From NCBI RefSeq assembly GCF_041053105.1, contig NZ_CP163444.1, positions 372,001 to 436,000 of the forward strand: a DNA stretch of 64,000 bases, given 5' to 3'. Made by a program: the position numbers and the translations under genes. Of the stretch, positions 1 through 7,939 are shown in pieces. Position 1 is the first letter of the stretch; each line of letters starts with the position of its first letter. The notes beneath the pieces were generated by a model that searched no databases, was not told where the DNA came from, and saw only the letters and a list, made by a program, of their open reading frames with translations. This DNA comes from Streptomyces sp. R44. Lineage in GTDB: Bacteria; Actinomycetota; Actinomycetes; Streptomycetales; Streptomycetaceae.

Positions 1-337
1 CCACGATGTGCGCCACAAGCCTGAACGCCTCACCGATGGGGACCGTGTCTTCATCGGGGTACTCGTCGTCCTGCCCGTTCGCGAGGACAAATCCGCCGCT
101 CGATCCCTCGGCCCCCGGGTCCACTGCATGCTCGCCGGGATCTCCCTCTTCTTCGAGCAGCATCACCATGGCCCGCTCGGCGTTCGTCACGAAGGCCAGC
201 AAGCGTCCGGAAGAACTCTTCAACCACGTCTCAAGCCGCCCGCTGTCCGTCCTCGACCGAAGGGTCTCCAGAACCGCGTCGGACGACACAGGGACAAGAG
301 TGTCGTCTTTGATCACCCAGGACTCGATCACGACCAC
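1..337 (-). CDS. Imm1-like immunity protein, C-terminus cut by window edge
   Basis: An open minus-strand frame enters near 337 and runs off the left edge. It reads as a small acidic protein: a hydrophobic beta strand near the start (VVIESWVI), then a C-terminal stretch with the pattern NGQ-DEYP-DTVP-EAFR-VAHIV. That resembles the Imm1 family of polymorphic-toxin immunity proteins, which usually carry a P-x-x-x-VP-x-x-x-A-x-x-x-x-x-H-x-x region near the end. The start is uncertain: GTG at 337 has only a weak AGG five bases upstream, and the frame stays open further 5'. No toxin gene is visible nearby. The family call rests on motif resemblance only. Confidence 0.45.
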   Translation of the reverse strand, partial: MVVIESWVIKDDTLVPVSSDAVLETLRSRTDSGRLETWLKSSSGRLLAFVTNAERAMVMLLEEEGDPGEHAVDPGAEGSSGGFVLANGQDDEYPDEDTVPIGEAFRLVAHIV

Positions 338-371
338 GACGACCTCACGGACGGATCTACGAGGCTGGCCT

Positions 372-560
372 TGGATCCGACTCAGCGCCCGCCCGCTGGT
401 CCTGGACGTTCTGCTCGTGTTCGACAGCGGAGCAGTGACAGTCTGCGCGGGCGACGATTGTGCGGATGTGAAGGCCACGGGCCTCTTGGGGCGGCGGTGG
501 GTCATCCAGTGCAAGCACCGAAGGGCCGGTATGGCCGGAGCGGCCGTACCCCGCCTCGCC
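372..560 (+). pseudogene. fragment of an Mrr-like restriction endonuclease
   Basis: A plus frame here reads GDDCADVKATGLLGRR followed by WVIQCKHRR. This is the Asp...Gln-x-Lys catalytic core of Mrr/topoisomerase-linked nucleases (compare the intact gene at 7940-8644, which has GADVLG and VIQCKRY). No credible N- or C-terminal domain surrounds it, and the flanking sequence in this frame is low-complexity and unlike a protein. I read it as the surviving core of a decayed nuclease gene. It overlaps the upstream side of the Imm1-like frame on the opposite strand. Confidence 0.35.
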
Positions 561-641
561 GTCCGACGGCACCGCCCTACGGGCCCAGGGGCGCAGTAGG
601 CGCCCGCGGTCGCGCATGACGGAATGGAGCGAACCGCTCGC

Positions 642-676
642 CGGTCGGCGCCCGCACATGATGCGGGCGCCGACCG
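642..676 (-). terminator. hairpin terminator of the cold-shock gene
   Basis: A perfect 15-bp inverted repeat (left arm 642-656, right arm 662-676, 5-base loop CATGA) lies 16 bases past the stop of the csp gene. There is no clear T-run, as is usual for Streptomyces terminators. Confidence 0.7.
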
Positions 677-691
677 AAGCGGGAGCGGGGT

Positions 692-895
692 TCAGCCGCG
701 GATGATGTTCTCCGCCTGCGGGCCCTTCTGGCCCTGGGTGATGTCGAACGTCACCGTCTCGCCCTCGGTCAGTTCGCGGTATCCGTTTCCGGAAATGTTG
801 GAGTAGTGAGCGAAGACGTCCGGTCCGCCTCCGTCCTGGGCGATGAAGCCGAAGCCCTTCTCGGAGTTGAACCACTTCACGGTGCCGCTGGCCAT
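692..895 (-). CDS. cold-shock protein, CspA family
   Basis: A 67-residue single cold-shock domain that binds single-stranded nucleic acid, expected to act as an RNA chaperone in the cytoplasm. The start [15 protein letters not shown] contains RNP1 (KGFGFI, residues 13-18), and RNP2 is VFAH (27-30). The protein ends with the family-typical QGPQAENI. The ATG at 895 is preceded by AAGGA at good spacing; the upstream in-frame extension lacks family similarity and was rejected. It is monocistronic with its own hairpin terminator. Streptomyces carry several paralogues, so no specific symbol is given. Confidence 0.95.
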   Translation of the reverse strand: MASGTVKWFNSEKGFGFIAQDGGGPDVFAHYSNISGNGYRELTEGETVTFDITQGQKGPQAENIIRG

Positions 896-1124
896 GCTCG
901 TCCTTCTGGTCAATTCACCGGTGGCCCGGATTCGGGCCGCCCCGGGCGTCCCCTTCGGACGCCCGAACCAGTACTCCCCGGACGCACGCGTGCTTACACC
1001 CATTCACCGGATCTTGTTCGGATTCCCTGCCCGCGAGCACCGACTCGAAGGGCTCACCGCCATCCGATTCGGGGCCTGAGCCCTCCCCACCGCTCGGTCC
1101 GCGCCGAACTCCCCGAGTGCTGCC

Positions 1125-1600
1125 GGCACAAGGTGGCAGCTGCTCCGTTTCACGGCATCGCCCCTCTCGGGCACCACCGACGCGGGACTCGTCCGCGGCG
1201 TCCTGCTACCGCCGGGACGCCGAGGGGTCAGCCGCGTGGTGCCTTGGGACGGCCACAGCCCCCTCGACCGCGTCACGTTCGAGCTCGGGGACGCCCTCCA
1301 CGCCGCCGCCTCGATGCTTCAGCCGAAGGACGATCCGGAGGACAGCAGCCACCTGGGACTGGACGGCTTCCTGCTGCGGGAGCACAGCATCACACGCCTG
1401 CACGTCAGCACGCCCGACGCCCCCAGCGCTCCCGGCCCTCTCGGCTTACTCGGCCCCCTCGGGATCGACGTCTCCCTCCACGACAAGAGCGGCCGCGGTC
1501 GCGTACGTGTCGGCAACACCGCCCTCGTGGCCGCACTGCCCTCACCGGCCCCCGACGAACTCGCGAGCCACCACTCCCCCGCGGTCACGCGTCAAGCTCC
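1125..1600 (+). pseudogene. unrecognised coding remnant
   Basis: This stretch has strong third-position GC bias in one plus frame and reads like a real globular protein (for example TTDAGLVRGVLLPPG, VVPWDGHSPLDRVTFELGD, LGIDVSLHDKSGRGRVRVG). It has no in-frame ATG, the only plausible start is GTG at 1236, and it has no stop of its own: the frame runs on into the antisense of the next gene. I infer a remnant that lost its 5' end and natural stop. I do not recognise the family. Confidence 0.3.
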
Positions 1601-1601
1601 G

Positions 1602-2054
1602 TCAGCAGTCGAATGCGTCGAGGTGCCGACGAAACAAGCCACTGATGTCTTCGCGGCCCCCTCGGACCGGCAGCGGCGAGGGCACCTCCTCGCCGTTCGC
1701 CATGGCGAGGCTACTGGCGAAGCGCACGAGGTGGGGCGCCGGGACGAAGGAGTCGCGCAACCACACGGCGAAGACACCGGCGTCGTCTGCGGTCACGTCC
1801 GTGAGGGTGATGTAGGCGAAGTCGGGCTCGGTGATGGCGGCGGTACCGTCCACCCACACGCCCGGCGCCGGCTCGATCTCGAAGTCCATCACGGTCATCT
1901 CATGGATTCCGGAGGTCCGGTGCCCGATGACGGGATCGGGAAACGCCTCCCTCAGCGCCCCCTCCAGGGCCTGCAGCGTGGCGCGCCAGGCTCCGCCGTC
2001 CCCCTCCGGCGGATAGAAGGCGAAGTTCGTCCGGATGTTTCGTTCCGTGGCCAT
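1602..2054 (-). CDS. conserved hypothetical protein, possible member of the TetR regulon
   Basis: A 150-residue soluble protein starting at ATG 2054 behind AAGGAAG. It has no signal peptide or membrane segment. It is rich in beta-type stretches (GIHEMTVMDFEIEPAPG, FAYITLTDVTADDAGVFA) and ends with a charged helix. I do not recognise a named family. The first of four copies of a TetR-type operator (2107-2122) sits 53 bp upstream of its start, in the intergenic region shared with the divergent tautomerase gene. It is therefore probably co-regulated with the two tautomerase-like genes and the dehydrogenase. Confidence 0.75.
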   Translation of the reverse strand: MATERNIRTNFAFYPPEGDGGAWRATLQALEGALREAFPDPVIGHRTSGIHEMTVMDFEIEPAPGVWVDGTAAITEPDFAYITLTDVTADDAGVFAVWLRDSFVPAPHLVRFASSLAMANGEEVPSPLPVRGGREDISGLFRRHLDAFDC

Positions 2055-2106
2055 GGCCTTCCTTGCACTCGGGGCGTCGCAGCTGACGCAACTCACACAG
2101 CGACGA

Positions 2107-2122
2107 TATGACACTCGTTATA
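2107..2122. promoter_or_regulatory. TetR operator copy 1
   Basis: TATGACACTCGTTATA, which on the other strand is TATAACG-AGT-GTCATA. It matches the other three copies in both half sites with a variable 3-base centre. It lies upstream of the leftward gene at 1602-2054. Confidence 0.7.
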
Positions 2123-2146
2123 GGCGCGTGTACGGTGACAGGCCTC

Positions 2147-2162
2147 TATAACGCCTGTCATA
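2147..2162. promoter_or_regulatory. TetR operator copy 2
   Basis: TATAACGCCTGTCATA, 10 bases before the GTG start of the tautomerase-like gene and touching its AGGAGG ribosome site. A bound repressor here would block initiation. Confidence 0.75.
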
Positions 2163-2172
2163 GGAGGATGCC

Positions 2173-2649
2173 GTGACGATCATTACCGTCAACACGCCGA
2201 CGGGACGCCTGAACCTGGAACAGCGGCGCGCCCTGGCCGAAACGCTGACGGATGCGGTCCTCGTACCGGAGGTCGGGCAGTTCACTCCGCCCGCCCGGGT
2301 CGGGTTCCAGGTGCACTTCGTCGAGCGCCGACCGGACATGATGGCGATCGACGGACGGCTGCTCGCGGACATCGGCCCGGATGCCGACGTCATGGCGATC
2401 GACGTGGCGGTGATGGACGGGGACTGGCGGCAGGAGGTCAGGACAGCGGTCATCGAGCGCGTCCTGGCGGCGCTGGCCGACGCCTGCGGTCTCGCGGAGC
2501 CGGCGCCGTCCTGGTGGGTCAACTTCCGCGTCATCGACGAGGGAAGCTGGGGATCCAGCGGCGGGGTACTGTCCGTCCTCTCACTCCTGGACACCGGGGT
2601 GTTCACCGAGGAGAAGGCCAAGGCGATCCGCGCCGCACTCGGAGCCTGA
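2173..2649 (+). CDS. tautomerase-family protein
   Basis: A 158-residue protein starting at GTG 2173 with a strong AGGAGG. It looks like two 4-oxalocrotonate-tautomerase-like halves: N-terminal TIITVNTPTGRLNLEQRRAL with a helix, then VHFVERRPDMMAID, and a second half with SWWVNFRVIDEGSWGSSG. The catalytic N-terminal proline of classical tautomerases is absent (residue 2 is Thr), so the activity may differ or be lost. It is the first gene under operator copy 2 and shares its regulator with the related gene at 3376. The substrate is unknown; this fold commonly isomerises keto/enol carbonyl compounds. Confidence 0.8.
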   Translation: MTIITVNTPTGRLNLEQRRALAETLTDAVLVPEVGQFTPPARVGFQVHFVERRPDMMAIDGRLLADIGPDADVMAIDVAVMDGDWRQEVRTAVIERVLAALADACGLAEPAPSWWVNFRVIDEGSWGSSGGVLSVLSLLDTGVFTEEKAKAIRAALGA

Positions 2650-2658
2650 CCCCGCCCC

Positions 2659-2708
2659 GCGTCCGGCCGTCCGCATCTCCTGCCGGGGATGCGCGGACGG
2701 CCGGACGC
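2659..2708. terminator. bidirectional hairpin terminator
   Basis: Perfect 16-bp arms (2659-2674 and 2693-2708) around an 18-base loop, between the convergent tautomerase gene and tetR, whose stop codons flank it within 10 bp. Confidence 0.8.
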
Positions 2709-2711
2709 GTG

Positions 2712-3296
2712 TCACTTCGCGATCGCGGCGGCGATGAGGGCCTGGAGCTGTCCGGCGGTGCGGTCGAGGGGCTGGGTGCTGCGCTGGGCCCGGCACATCG
2801 CCACGGTGCCCTCGACGGCCGCGACCGTGAGCGTGGCGAGTTGCGCGGCCTGTTCGGGCTCGGCACCGTACGCCCGGAGCGAGTCGGCCAGGAGCGTCTC
2901 CCATTGCTCGAAGACCTCGGCCGCGGCCGTCAGCGCGGGAGGGATCTCGCCGTCCTGGGGTTCCTCGATGGCCACGGCCAGGACCGGGCAGCCGGCATGG
3001 AAGTCACTGTCCACGACGATCTTCCGCCACAGGTCGAGGAAGGCCCGGAGGCCCGCGACCGGCCCCGCCTCCAACTCCTTGCGCAGGCTGCGGGCGACCC
3101 ACTCGCCCGTGTACCGGACGGCCTCGGTGGCCAGCTGCTGCTTGCCCTCGGGGAAGTAGTGGTACGTCGAGCCGAGCGGCGCCTTGGCGTGCTTGGCCAT
3201 CTCCCGGATGCTCGTGGCGCTCAGCCCACGCCGGCTGATCATGTCCGCGGCGCCGGCCACGATCCGCTCACGCGACGGCGTACTGCTCTTGGTCAC
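2712..3296 (-). CDS. TetR/AcrR-family repressor of the tautomerase/dehydrogenase cluster
   Basis: A 194-residue regulator starting at GTG 3296. The N-terminal helix-turn-helix spans about residues 8-52 (RERIVAGAADMISRRGLSAT, then GSTYHYF in the recognition region). The C-terminal half has the LmrA/YxaF-like ligand domain pattern with GCPVLAVAIE. Operator copies 3 and 4 lie in its own promoter region, shared with the divergent gene at 3376, so it probably represses itself and its neighbours until a small ligand binds. Four identical-type operators around this one gene make it the obvious owner of the sites. Confidence 0.92.
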   Translation of the reverse strand: MTKSSTPSRERIVAGAADMISRRGLSATSIREMAKHAKAPLGSTYHYFPEGKQQLATEAVRYTGEWVARSLRKELEAGPVAGLRAFLDLWRKIVVDSDFHAGCPVLAVAIEEPQDGEIPPALTAAAEVFEQWETLLADSLRAYGAEPEQAAQLATLTVAAVEGTVAMCRAQRSTQPLDRTAGQLQALIAAAIAK

Positions 3297-3315
3297 CCGT
3301 GGACTCCCCTCTGGC

Positions 3316-3331
3316 TATAACGTCCGTCATA
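3316..3331. promoter_or_regulatory. TetR operator copy 3
   Basis: TATAACGTCCGTCATA, 20 bases upstream of the tetR start; it probably mediates autoregulation. It is flanked by an extra GGC/GCC pair that extends the dyad. Confidence 0.75.
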
Positions 3332-3350
3332 GCCTACCGTGACCAGCTTC

Positions 3351-3366
3351 TATAACGATCGTCATA
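3351..3366. promoter_or_regulatory. TetR operator copy 4
   Basis: TATAACGATCGTCATA, directly before the AGGAG ribosome site of the gene at 3376; its centre is spaced 35 bp from copy 3. Confidence 0.75.
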
Positions 3367-3375
3367 GGAGCTGCC

Positions 3376-3825
3376 ATGCCCATGATCCGGCTGACCGTCC
3401 CGTCCGGCGCCCTCACCGAGGAGGGCCGCGCCACCGTCCAGCGCGACCTCGCGGCCGTGCTGCTGCGCTGGGAGGGGGCACCCGACACCCCCTTCTTCCG
3501 CGCCCAGGCGTGGAGCTACCTCGTCGAGGTGCCCGAAGGCGCCCAGACGACCGCCGAGGACGGCGCGCCCCGCTACGTCGTGGAGGTGACGGTGCCTCAA
3601 GGGGCGCTGTCCGAGCGGCGGAAGGCCGGGCTCGTACAGGACGCGACGAAGACCGTCCTCACCGCCGCCGGACTCACTCAGGCCGACGCACTGCGGGTGT
3701 GGGTACTCGTACACGAGCAGCCGGACGGAACCTGGGGTGCGGGCGGCTCCGTCGTCCGCTACGCCGACCTGGTCGCACTCGCCCAGCAGGACGAGGAGCA
3801 GGACGAGGAGCAGGCCGATGCGTGA
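3376..3825 (+). CDS. tautomerase-family protein, first gene of dehydrogenase operon
   Basis: A 149-residue protein starting at ATG 3376 behind AGGAG. Two repeated halves, each with a beta strand followed by a basic helix (MPMIRLTVPSGALTEEGRAT and YVVEVTVPQGALSERRKA), give the tandem tautomerase-like pattern seen in the gene at 2173. A proline follows the initiator Met, as in active 4-oxalocrotonate tautomerases, so this copy may keep the catalytic base that the other lacks. The acidic tail (DEEQDEEQ) is low complexity. Its stop overlaps the start of the dehydrogenase gene, so the two are translationally coupled. Confidence 0.82.
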   Translation: MPMIRLTVPSGALTEEGRATVQRDLAAVLLRWEGAPDTPFFRAQAWSYLVEVPEGAQTTAEDGAPRYVVEVTVPQGALSERRKAGLVQDATKTVLTAAGLTQADALRVWVLVHEQPDGTWGAGGSVVRYADLVALAQQDEEQDEEQADA

Positions 3826-4846
3826 GCTCACGTACGTCGCCCGCCGCAGGGTCGAGTGGCGCGATGCCCCGGAACCCCGGGTGCGGGCGGCCGGCGAGGC
3901 GATCGTCGCGCCCGTCGCCGCGACCTCCTGCGATGTCGACTCCGCGATCCTGGCCGGGCACGGTTTCGTCGACCCGCCGTTCGCCCTCGGCCACGAGTGC
4001 GTCGCCCGCGTCACCGACGTCGGCGACGACGTGACCACCGTGGCGCCCGGCGACCTCGTCGTCGTGCCCTGGTCCATCAGCTGCGGCACCTGCGACCACT
4101 GCCGCGCGGGGCTCACCGCCCACTGCACGTCGGTCCCGCACATGGCGATGTACGGGGCGCCGATCGGCGGCAGCTGGGGCGGGCTCTTCTCGGACCTGGT
4201 CCGCGTCCCGTACGCCGACGCCATGCTCGTCCCGCTGCCCACCGGCCTCGACCCGGTCGCCATGGCCTCCGCCAGCGACAACTGGTCCCTGTCCTGGCGC
4301 CTCGTGGCACCGCACCTCAAGGCCCGGCCGGGCGCCCGGGTCCTGGTCGTCGCGCGCGGCAGCATCGGCCTGTACGTGTGCGACATCGCCCGCGCCCTCG
4401 GCGCCTCCGACGTCCTCTACGTCGACCCCGACGCGGAGCACCGCAAGCTCGCCGAGGGCTTCGGCGCCCGCACCGCCGAGACCATCGAACCGATCCGCCA
4501 CGGCTTCGACCTCGCCGTCGAGGCAACCGGCCGCGTCGACCAACTCACCCTCGCCGTCCAGTCCCTCGCCCCCGAAGGCATCTGCGAGTCGGCCGGCAAC
4601 CACTTCCGGCCCGGCGAACTGCCCCTGCTCGACATGTACCTCACCGGCGTCACCCTGCGCATCGCCCGCGACAACGTCCGCGCCCACATCCCCGACGCCC
4701 TCGCCCTCGCCGCCTCCGGCACCGTCGACCCCGCACGCGTCGTCTCCCACGTCCTCGACTGGGAACAGCTCCCCGACGCCCTGCCCGAGAAACACCTCAA
4801 GCCCGTCTTCGTCCGCGACGTCACCCCGGCGGGCCCCGCCCACTGA
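3818..4846 (+). CDS. zinc-dependent medium-chain alcohol dehydrogenase
   Basis: A 342-residue MDR oxidoreductase starting at ATG 3818, overlapping the upstream stop by 8 bp. The catalytic zinc region includes Cys38 and GHE (58-60). The structural zinc lobe has the four cysteines CGTCDHC...C (89, 92, 95, 103). The nucleotide-binding loop reads VVARGSIGLYV, so the usual first glycine of GxGxxG is replaced. It likely oxidises or reduces an alcohol/aldehyde acted on by the tautomerase partner; the substrate is unknown. It is controlled by the TetR repressor through operator copy 4. Confidence 0.9.
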   Translation: MRELTYVARRRVEWRDAPEPRVRAAGEAIVAPVAATSCDVDSAILAGHGFVDPPFALGHECVARVTDVGDDVTTVAPGDLVVVPWSISCGTCDHCRAGLTAHCTSVPHMAMYGAPIGGSWGGLFSDLVRVPYADAMLVPLPTGLDPVAMASASDNWSLSWRLVAPHLKARPGARVLVVARGSIGLYVCDIARALGASDVLYVDPDAEHRKLAEGFGARTAETIEPIRHGFDLAVEATGRVDQLTLAVQSLAPEGICESAGNHFRPGELPLLDMYLTGVTLRIARDNVRAHIPDALALAASGTVDPARVVSHVLDWEQLPDALPEKHLKPVFVRDVTPAGPAH

Positions 4847-5044
4847 CCACCGCACCGCCACCGCGCCCACGCCCGCACGCACTCGGAGGGAAAGGGCTCA
4901 CGAGGAGATCAGTCGCCCCTCGGCGGCACGGATGAGCGTCACGCAGCCGCCCGAGTCACCGGTGTCCGGGGTAACCGAGCCGCTTCTCCGTCAACGGACC
5001 TGGTGGCGGGGGGCGCGAGGGTCGGCGATGGAGCGCTGGGTGTG

Positions 5045-5383
5045 TCAGCCGCGGACGACTGGGAGGAGTGGGGACACGCCCCACTCCCGGCGATGTCCGC
5101 CGGTCCCGACACCCTGCGCGAGTCCGGCGAGCTGACCGCGGGCGAGGGTGGCAGCGGGATCACGCGCGCTCGGGAAGCGTTCGATCTGGCCCTGCTCCTC
5201 GCCCCAGCGAGGCCGAGCGCTTCGATGAATGCGGCGAGGAGATCGGCCGCCATCTCCCCCTGTCGGCGAGCTCGACCACGCGTTCCTCGGCCTGGACGAG
5301 AACGGTGAACTGTACGTCGTCTCCGACTGCCCGGCCCGCTTCGGTCTCCTGTTCAGGACTGGAAGTGTGCCAGTACGGTGAAA
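5045..5383 (+). pseudogene. decayed SUKH-3-like immunity gene
   Basis: Pieces of one protein lie in three successive frames. The first reads SGELTAGEGGSGITRAREAF, the second EAERFDECGEEIGRH and the third GELDHAFLGLDENGELYVV then SDCPARFG. Together they follow the order of a SUKH-3 immunity protein (start of core, EAERF...EIGR helix, GELDH...G-DE-G-Y strand), so at least two indels have broken it. The frame stops at TGA 5379. The IS630 element begins about 100 bp further on. Confidence 0.5.
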
Positions 5384-5480
5384 GGACGTACGTGGGTCTG
5401 GGGGCGCGGGCGGGCTCTCGGTCCAGGAGATCACGGAGCTCTTCTCGTACGGAAGGGAGCTCGGGGGCGTGTGCGCGCTA

Positions 5481-5504
5481 GTGCCGCATCAGGCAACGTT
5501 TGCC
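5481..5504 (+). repeat. IS630 element 1, left terminal inverted repeat
   Basis: Begins GTGCCGCATCAGGCAACG. The TA at 5479-5480 is the left target-site copy. Confidence 0.8.
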
Positions 5505-5568
5505 CTGCCGTGATGTGACGCGCCGCTCAGTCCTGTTCCGAGCGGCGCGTGACCGCCATTCTGTGCGG

Positions 5569-6698
5569 GTGGCAGAACGAGTACGCGTGCGTGAGATCGA
5601 CGATGACGAGGGCAATCGCCTGCTGCGGATCGTCCGCAGGGGCACCGGGTCGGTGGTGACCTGGCGGCGGGCCCAGATGGTGCTGCTGTCCGCGCAGGGC
5701 ATGCCGGCCGGGAAGATCGCCGAGGTCACTTTCACCAGCGACGACCGGGTCCGCGACGTGATCCACAACTTCAACGCCGACGGCTTCGACTCGCTGTACC
5801 CGAAGTACAAGGGCGGCCGGCCGAAGACCTTCACTCTCCCTGAACGGCGTGAGATCAAGAAGATCGCCAAGTCCAAGCCCACCGAGCATGACCTGCCGTT
5901 CTCGACCTGGAGCCTGACCAAACTGGCGGACTTCCTGGTCGCCGAGGGGGTGGTCGACGACATCAGCCACGAGGGCCTGCGCATCCTGCCGAGGAGGGCG
6001 TCTCCTTTCAACGCCTGAAGACCTGGAAACCCTCCCGCGACCCGGACTACGCGGCCAAGAAGGCCCGCGTCGAACATCTCTACGCGATCGCCGACGGCGA
6101 GGTCATACCCGAGGACGGCGAACCCGAAATCATCTTCTGCATAGACGAGTTCGGTCCGCTCAACCTGATGCCGCACCCCGGACGGCAATGGGCCGAGCGC
6201 GGCGGCAAGCATAAAGACCCCACTCGCGAACCACGCCGACGGCGCCGGGCTACCTACAACCGCTACGGCGGGGTACGGCACCTGTTCGCCGCACTCGACC
6301 TGGCCAAGGACAAGCTCTACGGCCACATCAAACCGATCAAGAAGCGCACTCAATTTCTGGAGTTCTGCCGCTACCTGCGCACGCTCTACCCAACGGAGGT
6401 GCGGATCGCGATCGTCTGCGACAACTTCTCCCCGCACCTGACCACGAAGAAGTGCCAGCGTGTCGGCACTTGGGCGGCGGCGAACAACGTCGAAGTCGCC
6501 TACACCCCGACCAACTCCTCCTGGTTGAACCGCATCGAGGCCCAGTTCACGGCCCTGCGCTACTTCACCCTCGACGGCACGGACCCCGCCGACCACAAGG
6601 AACAGGGCAGCATGATCCGCCGCTACATCATCTGGCGAAACCGCCACGCCGACGACTGGCGCCTACGCGCCGTCGTCGACCGGGCCAACACTGCCTGA
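5569..6698 (+). pseudogene. IS630-family transposase, one frameshift
   Basis: Starts at GTG 5569 (VAERVRVREIDDDEG). An N-terminal helix-turn-helix is followed by a DDE domain with IIFCIDEFGPLN (first Asp), IAIVCDNFSPH (second Asp) and NSSWLNRIEAQF (final Glu). The frame breaks near 5985-6000, where one base is missing and the first frame ends at 6018; the rest continues to TGA 6698. The natural stop of this transposase type lies inside the right terminal repeat, which is what the inner repeat shows. Inactive unless supplied in trans or by frameshifting. Confidence 0.85.
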
Positions 6699-6706
6699 TC
6701 CGCCGC
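6683..6706 (-). repeat. decayed inner right end of IS630 element 1
   Basis: Matches the outer right repeat at 18 of 24 positions, including the core TGCCTGAT, and is followed by TA. It contains the transposase stop, and its end overlaps the DinB stop codon (6706-6708). Confidence 0.6.
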
Positions 6707-7221
6707 TATACGCCGGTGGTGCCATCGACGCGTTCCCGAACCAGGTCGGCGTGGCCGTTGTGGCGGGCGTACTCCTCGATCATGTGGACGTAGATCCAGC
6801 GGAGGCTGACGTCCTGCTCCATGAAGCGGCCGGTGTCGGTCAGAGCACGGTCGGCGCAGTGCTCGCGGGCGCGGGCGATCTCCGCGTGCCAGGTGGCCAG
6901 AGCGTCGCGCAGGGTGGCGCCCTCGGCCAGCTCGAAGCCGCCGTCGGGGCCATCGGGGTCGGCCTGCGGGTCGTAGATGGGCGGGGCCTGTTCTCCGGCG
7001 AACACTCGGCGGAACCAGTTCCGCTCCACCTCCGCCATGTGCTGGACGAGACCAGTCAGGGTGAAGGCGGACGGCGCCACGGACGCGACGGCGGCCTTCT
7101 CATCGTCCAGGCCCTCGCACTTCATGGCGAGGGTGGTGCGATGAAAGTCGAGCCAGCTTTCGAGCGTGGTGCGCTCGTCGGCGTTCAGGGGCGGCATGGG
7201 ACGTTCGAGGGCGCTCATCAT
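6706..7221 (-). CDS. DinB-family protein (DUF664 type), transposon passenger
   Basis: A 171-residue four-helix DinB-superfamily protein. Family pattern: [17 protein letters not shown], later [19 protein letters not shown], giving the histidines expected to hold a divalent metal. Relatives are thiol (mycothiol/bacillithiol) S-transferases or metalloenzymes of detoxification. The start is taken at the tandem ATGs 7219-7221; no strong ribosome site is present. It faces the transposase tail-to-tail with about 7 bp between stop codons and lies wholly inside the element's outer repeats. A chromosomal relative is at 42961-43467. Confidence 0.85.
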   Translation of the reverse strand: MMSALERPMPPLNADERTTLESWLDFHRTTLAMKCEGLDDEKAAVASVAPSAFTLTGLVQHMAEVERNWFRRVFAGEQAPPIYDPQADPDGPDGGFELAEGATLRDALATWHAEIARAREHCADRALTDTGRFMEQDVSLRWIYVHMIEEYARHNGHADLVRERVDGTTGV

Positions 7222-7271
7222 TCGATTATCGCCAGCGGCCAAAGCCTGCAGCGGGCAGGACCTCACAACAA

Positions 7272-7295
7272 GGCGAACGTTGCCTGATGCGGCAC
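7272..7295 (-). repeat. IS630 element 1, outer right terminal inverted repeat
   Basis: Reverse complement matches the left end at 23 of 24 positions. The TA at 7296-7297 is the right target-site copy. No transposase coding sequence is attached to this copy. Confidence 0.8.
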
Positions 7296-7373
7296 TAGGT
7301 CCTGTCCGGTCGATCATCCGGTAGAGCGCCTCGGCAATACTTCGACCGGAATCGTGGGAGAGGTGGGCGGACC

Positions 7374-7814
7374 GTGGACAGTGACCTGCGGCGTGCGGTC
7401 GTCGTGACGCTTGGCGAACTCGGGCGAAGCGATGACTGGCGTGACCGGGCGGATGCCGGTCATAGCCTGGCAGGGTTCGCCGAGATGCCGGAGGCCGTAG
7501 AGCCGCTGCTGGGGCTTGTGCTCGATTCCGGTGACACCTTCGTCACCCGGCGGACCGCGGAGGCCTTGCTTCGGCGAAAGGACAAGCCCGGACTGGCGAT
7601 AGTCGCGTCCGCACTGGCAGTCGCCAATGACAACCATGCCGATTGGATCCATACCGCAGTCGTCGATGTCTTCAGCATCTTCTCGGACGACCTGGACGAG
7701 GCGCTACGACTCTGCGAGGAGATGTCGGGCGACGCCGACGATCGCGTTGCCCGCGGGGCCCGTCGGCTGCATGGCAGCCTGGCAAAGATCGATCCCGTTC
7801 TTCGCCCCGCATAG
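7374..7814 (+). CDS. HEAT-repeat-like hypothetical protein
   Basis: A 146-residue all-helical protein starting at GTG 7374 behind a GGGAGAGG-type site. It consists of short paired helices ([47 protein letters not shown]) as in HEAT/armadillo-like scaffold proteins. It shares the same plan with the passenger gene of IS630 element 2 (24898-25338), including the T-AEALL-R-D-GL segment. Such small HEAT proteins are common in Streptomyces and have no assigned function. It lies 77 bp outside the right end of element 1. Confidence 0.7.
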   Translation: MDSDLRRAVVVTLGELGRSDDWRDRADAGHSLAGFAEMPEAVEPLLGLVLDSGDTFVTRRTAEALLRRKDKPGLAIVASALAVANDNHADWIHTAVVDVFSIFSDDLDEALRLCEEMSGDADDRVARGARRLHGSLAKIDPVLRPA

Positions 7815-7939
7815 CGGGGGGCGATCACTGTTGTGAGAGTGTCTTGTCGGCCGCGCCGCCCCGATGATCGCCCGCACAGGTCCTTAGTTCCTCAACCACG
7901 TCCCTGAAGCCCCATCGCTCCGCGTCCCGGGACACGCCC

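Larger units (their letters stand above)
5481..7295 (+). mobile_element. IS630-family element 1 carrying a DinB passenger gene
   Basis: Terminal inverted repeats of 24 bp (5481-5504 and 7272-7295, 23 of 24 identical) are each bordered by TA, the target dinucleotide duplicated by IS630/Tc1 elements. Inside are a frameshifted transposase (rightward) and a convergent DinB-family gene. A decayed second right end (6683-6706, 18 of 24 matching) sits exactly at the transposase stop, where a simple IS630 would end. Total length 1815 bp. Confidence 0.8.

Noticed and set aside
1236..2111. A 291-codon plus frame
   Set aside because: The second half lies opposite the better-supported gene at 1602-2054; only the first part has coding character.
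5500..6018. TTG start for the IS630 transposase inside the terminal repeat
   Set aside because: GTG 5569 matches the normal family start (VAERVRVRE); the earlier codons are repeat sequence.
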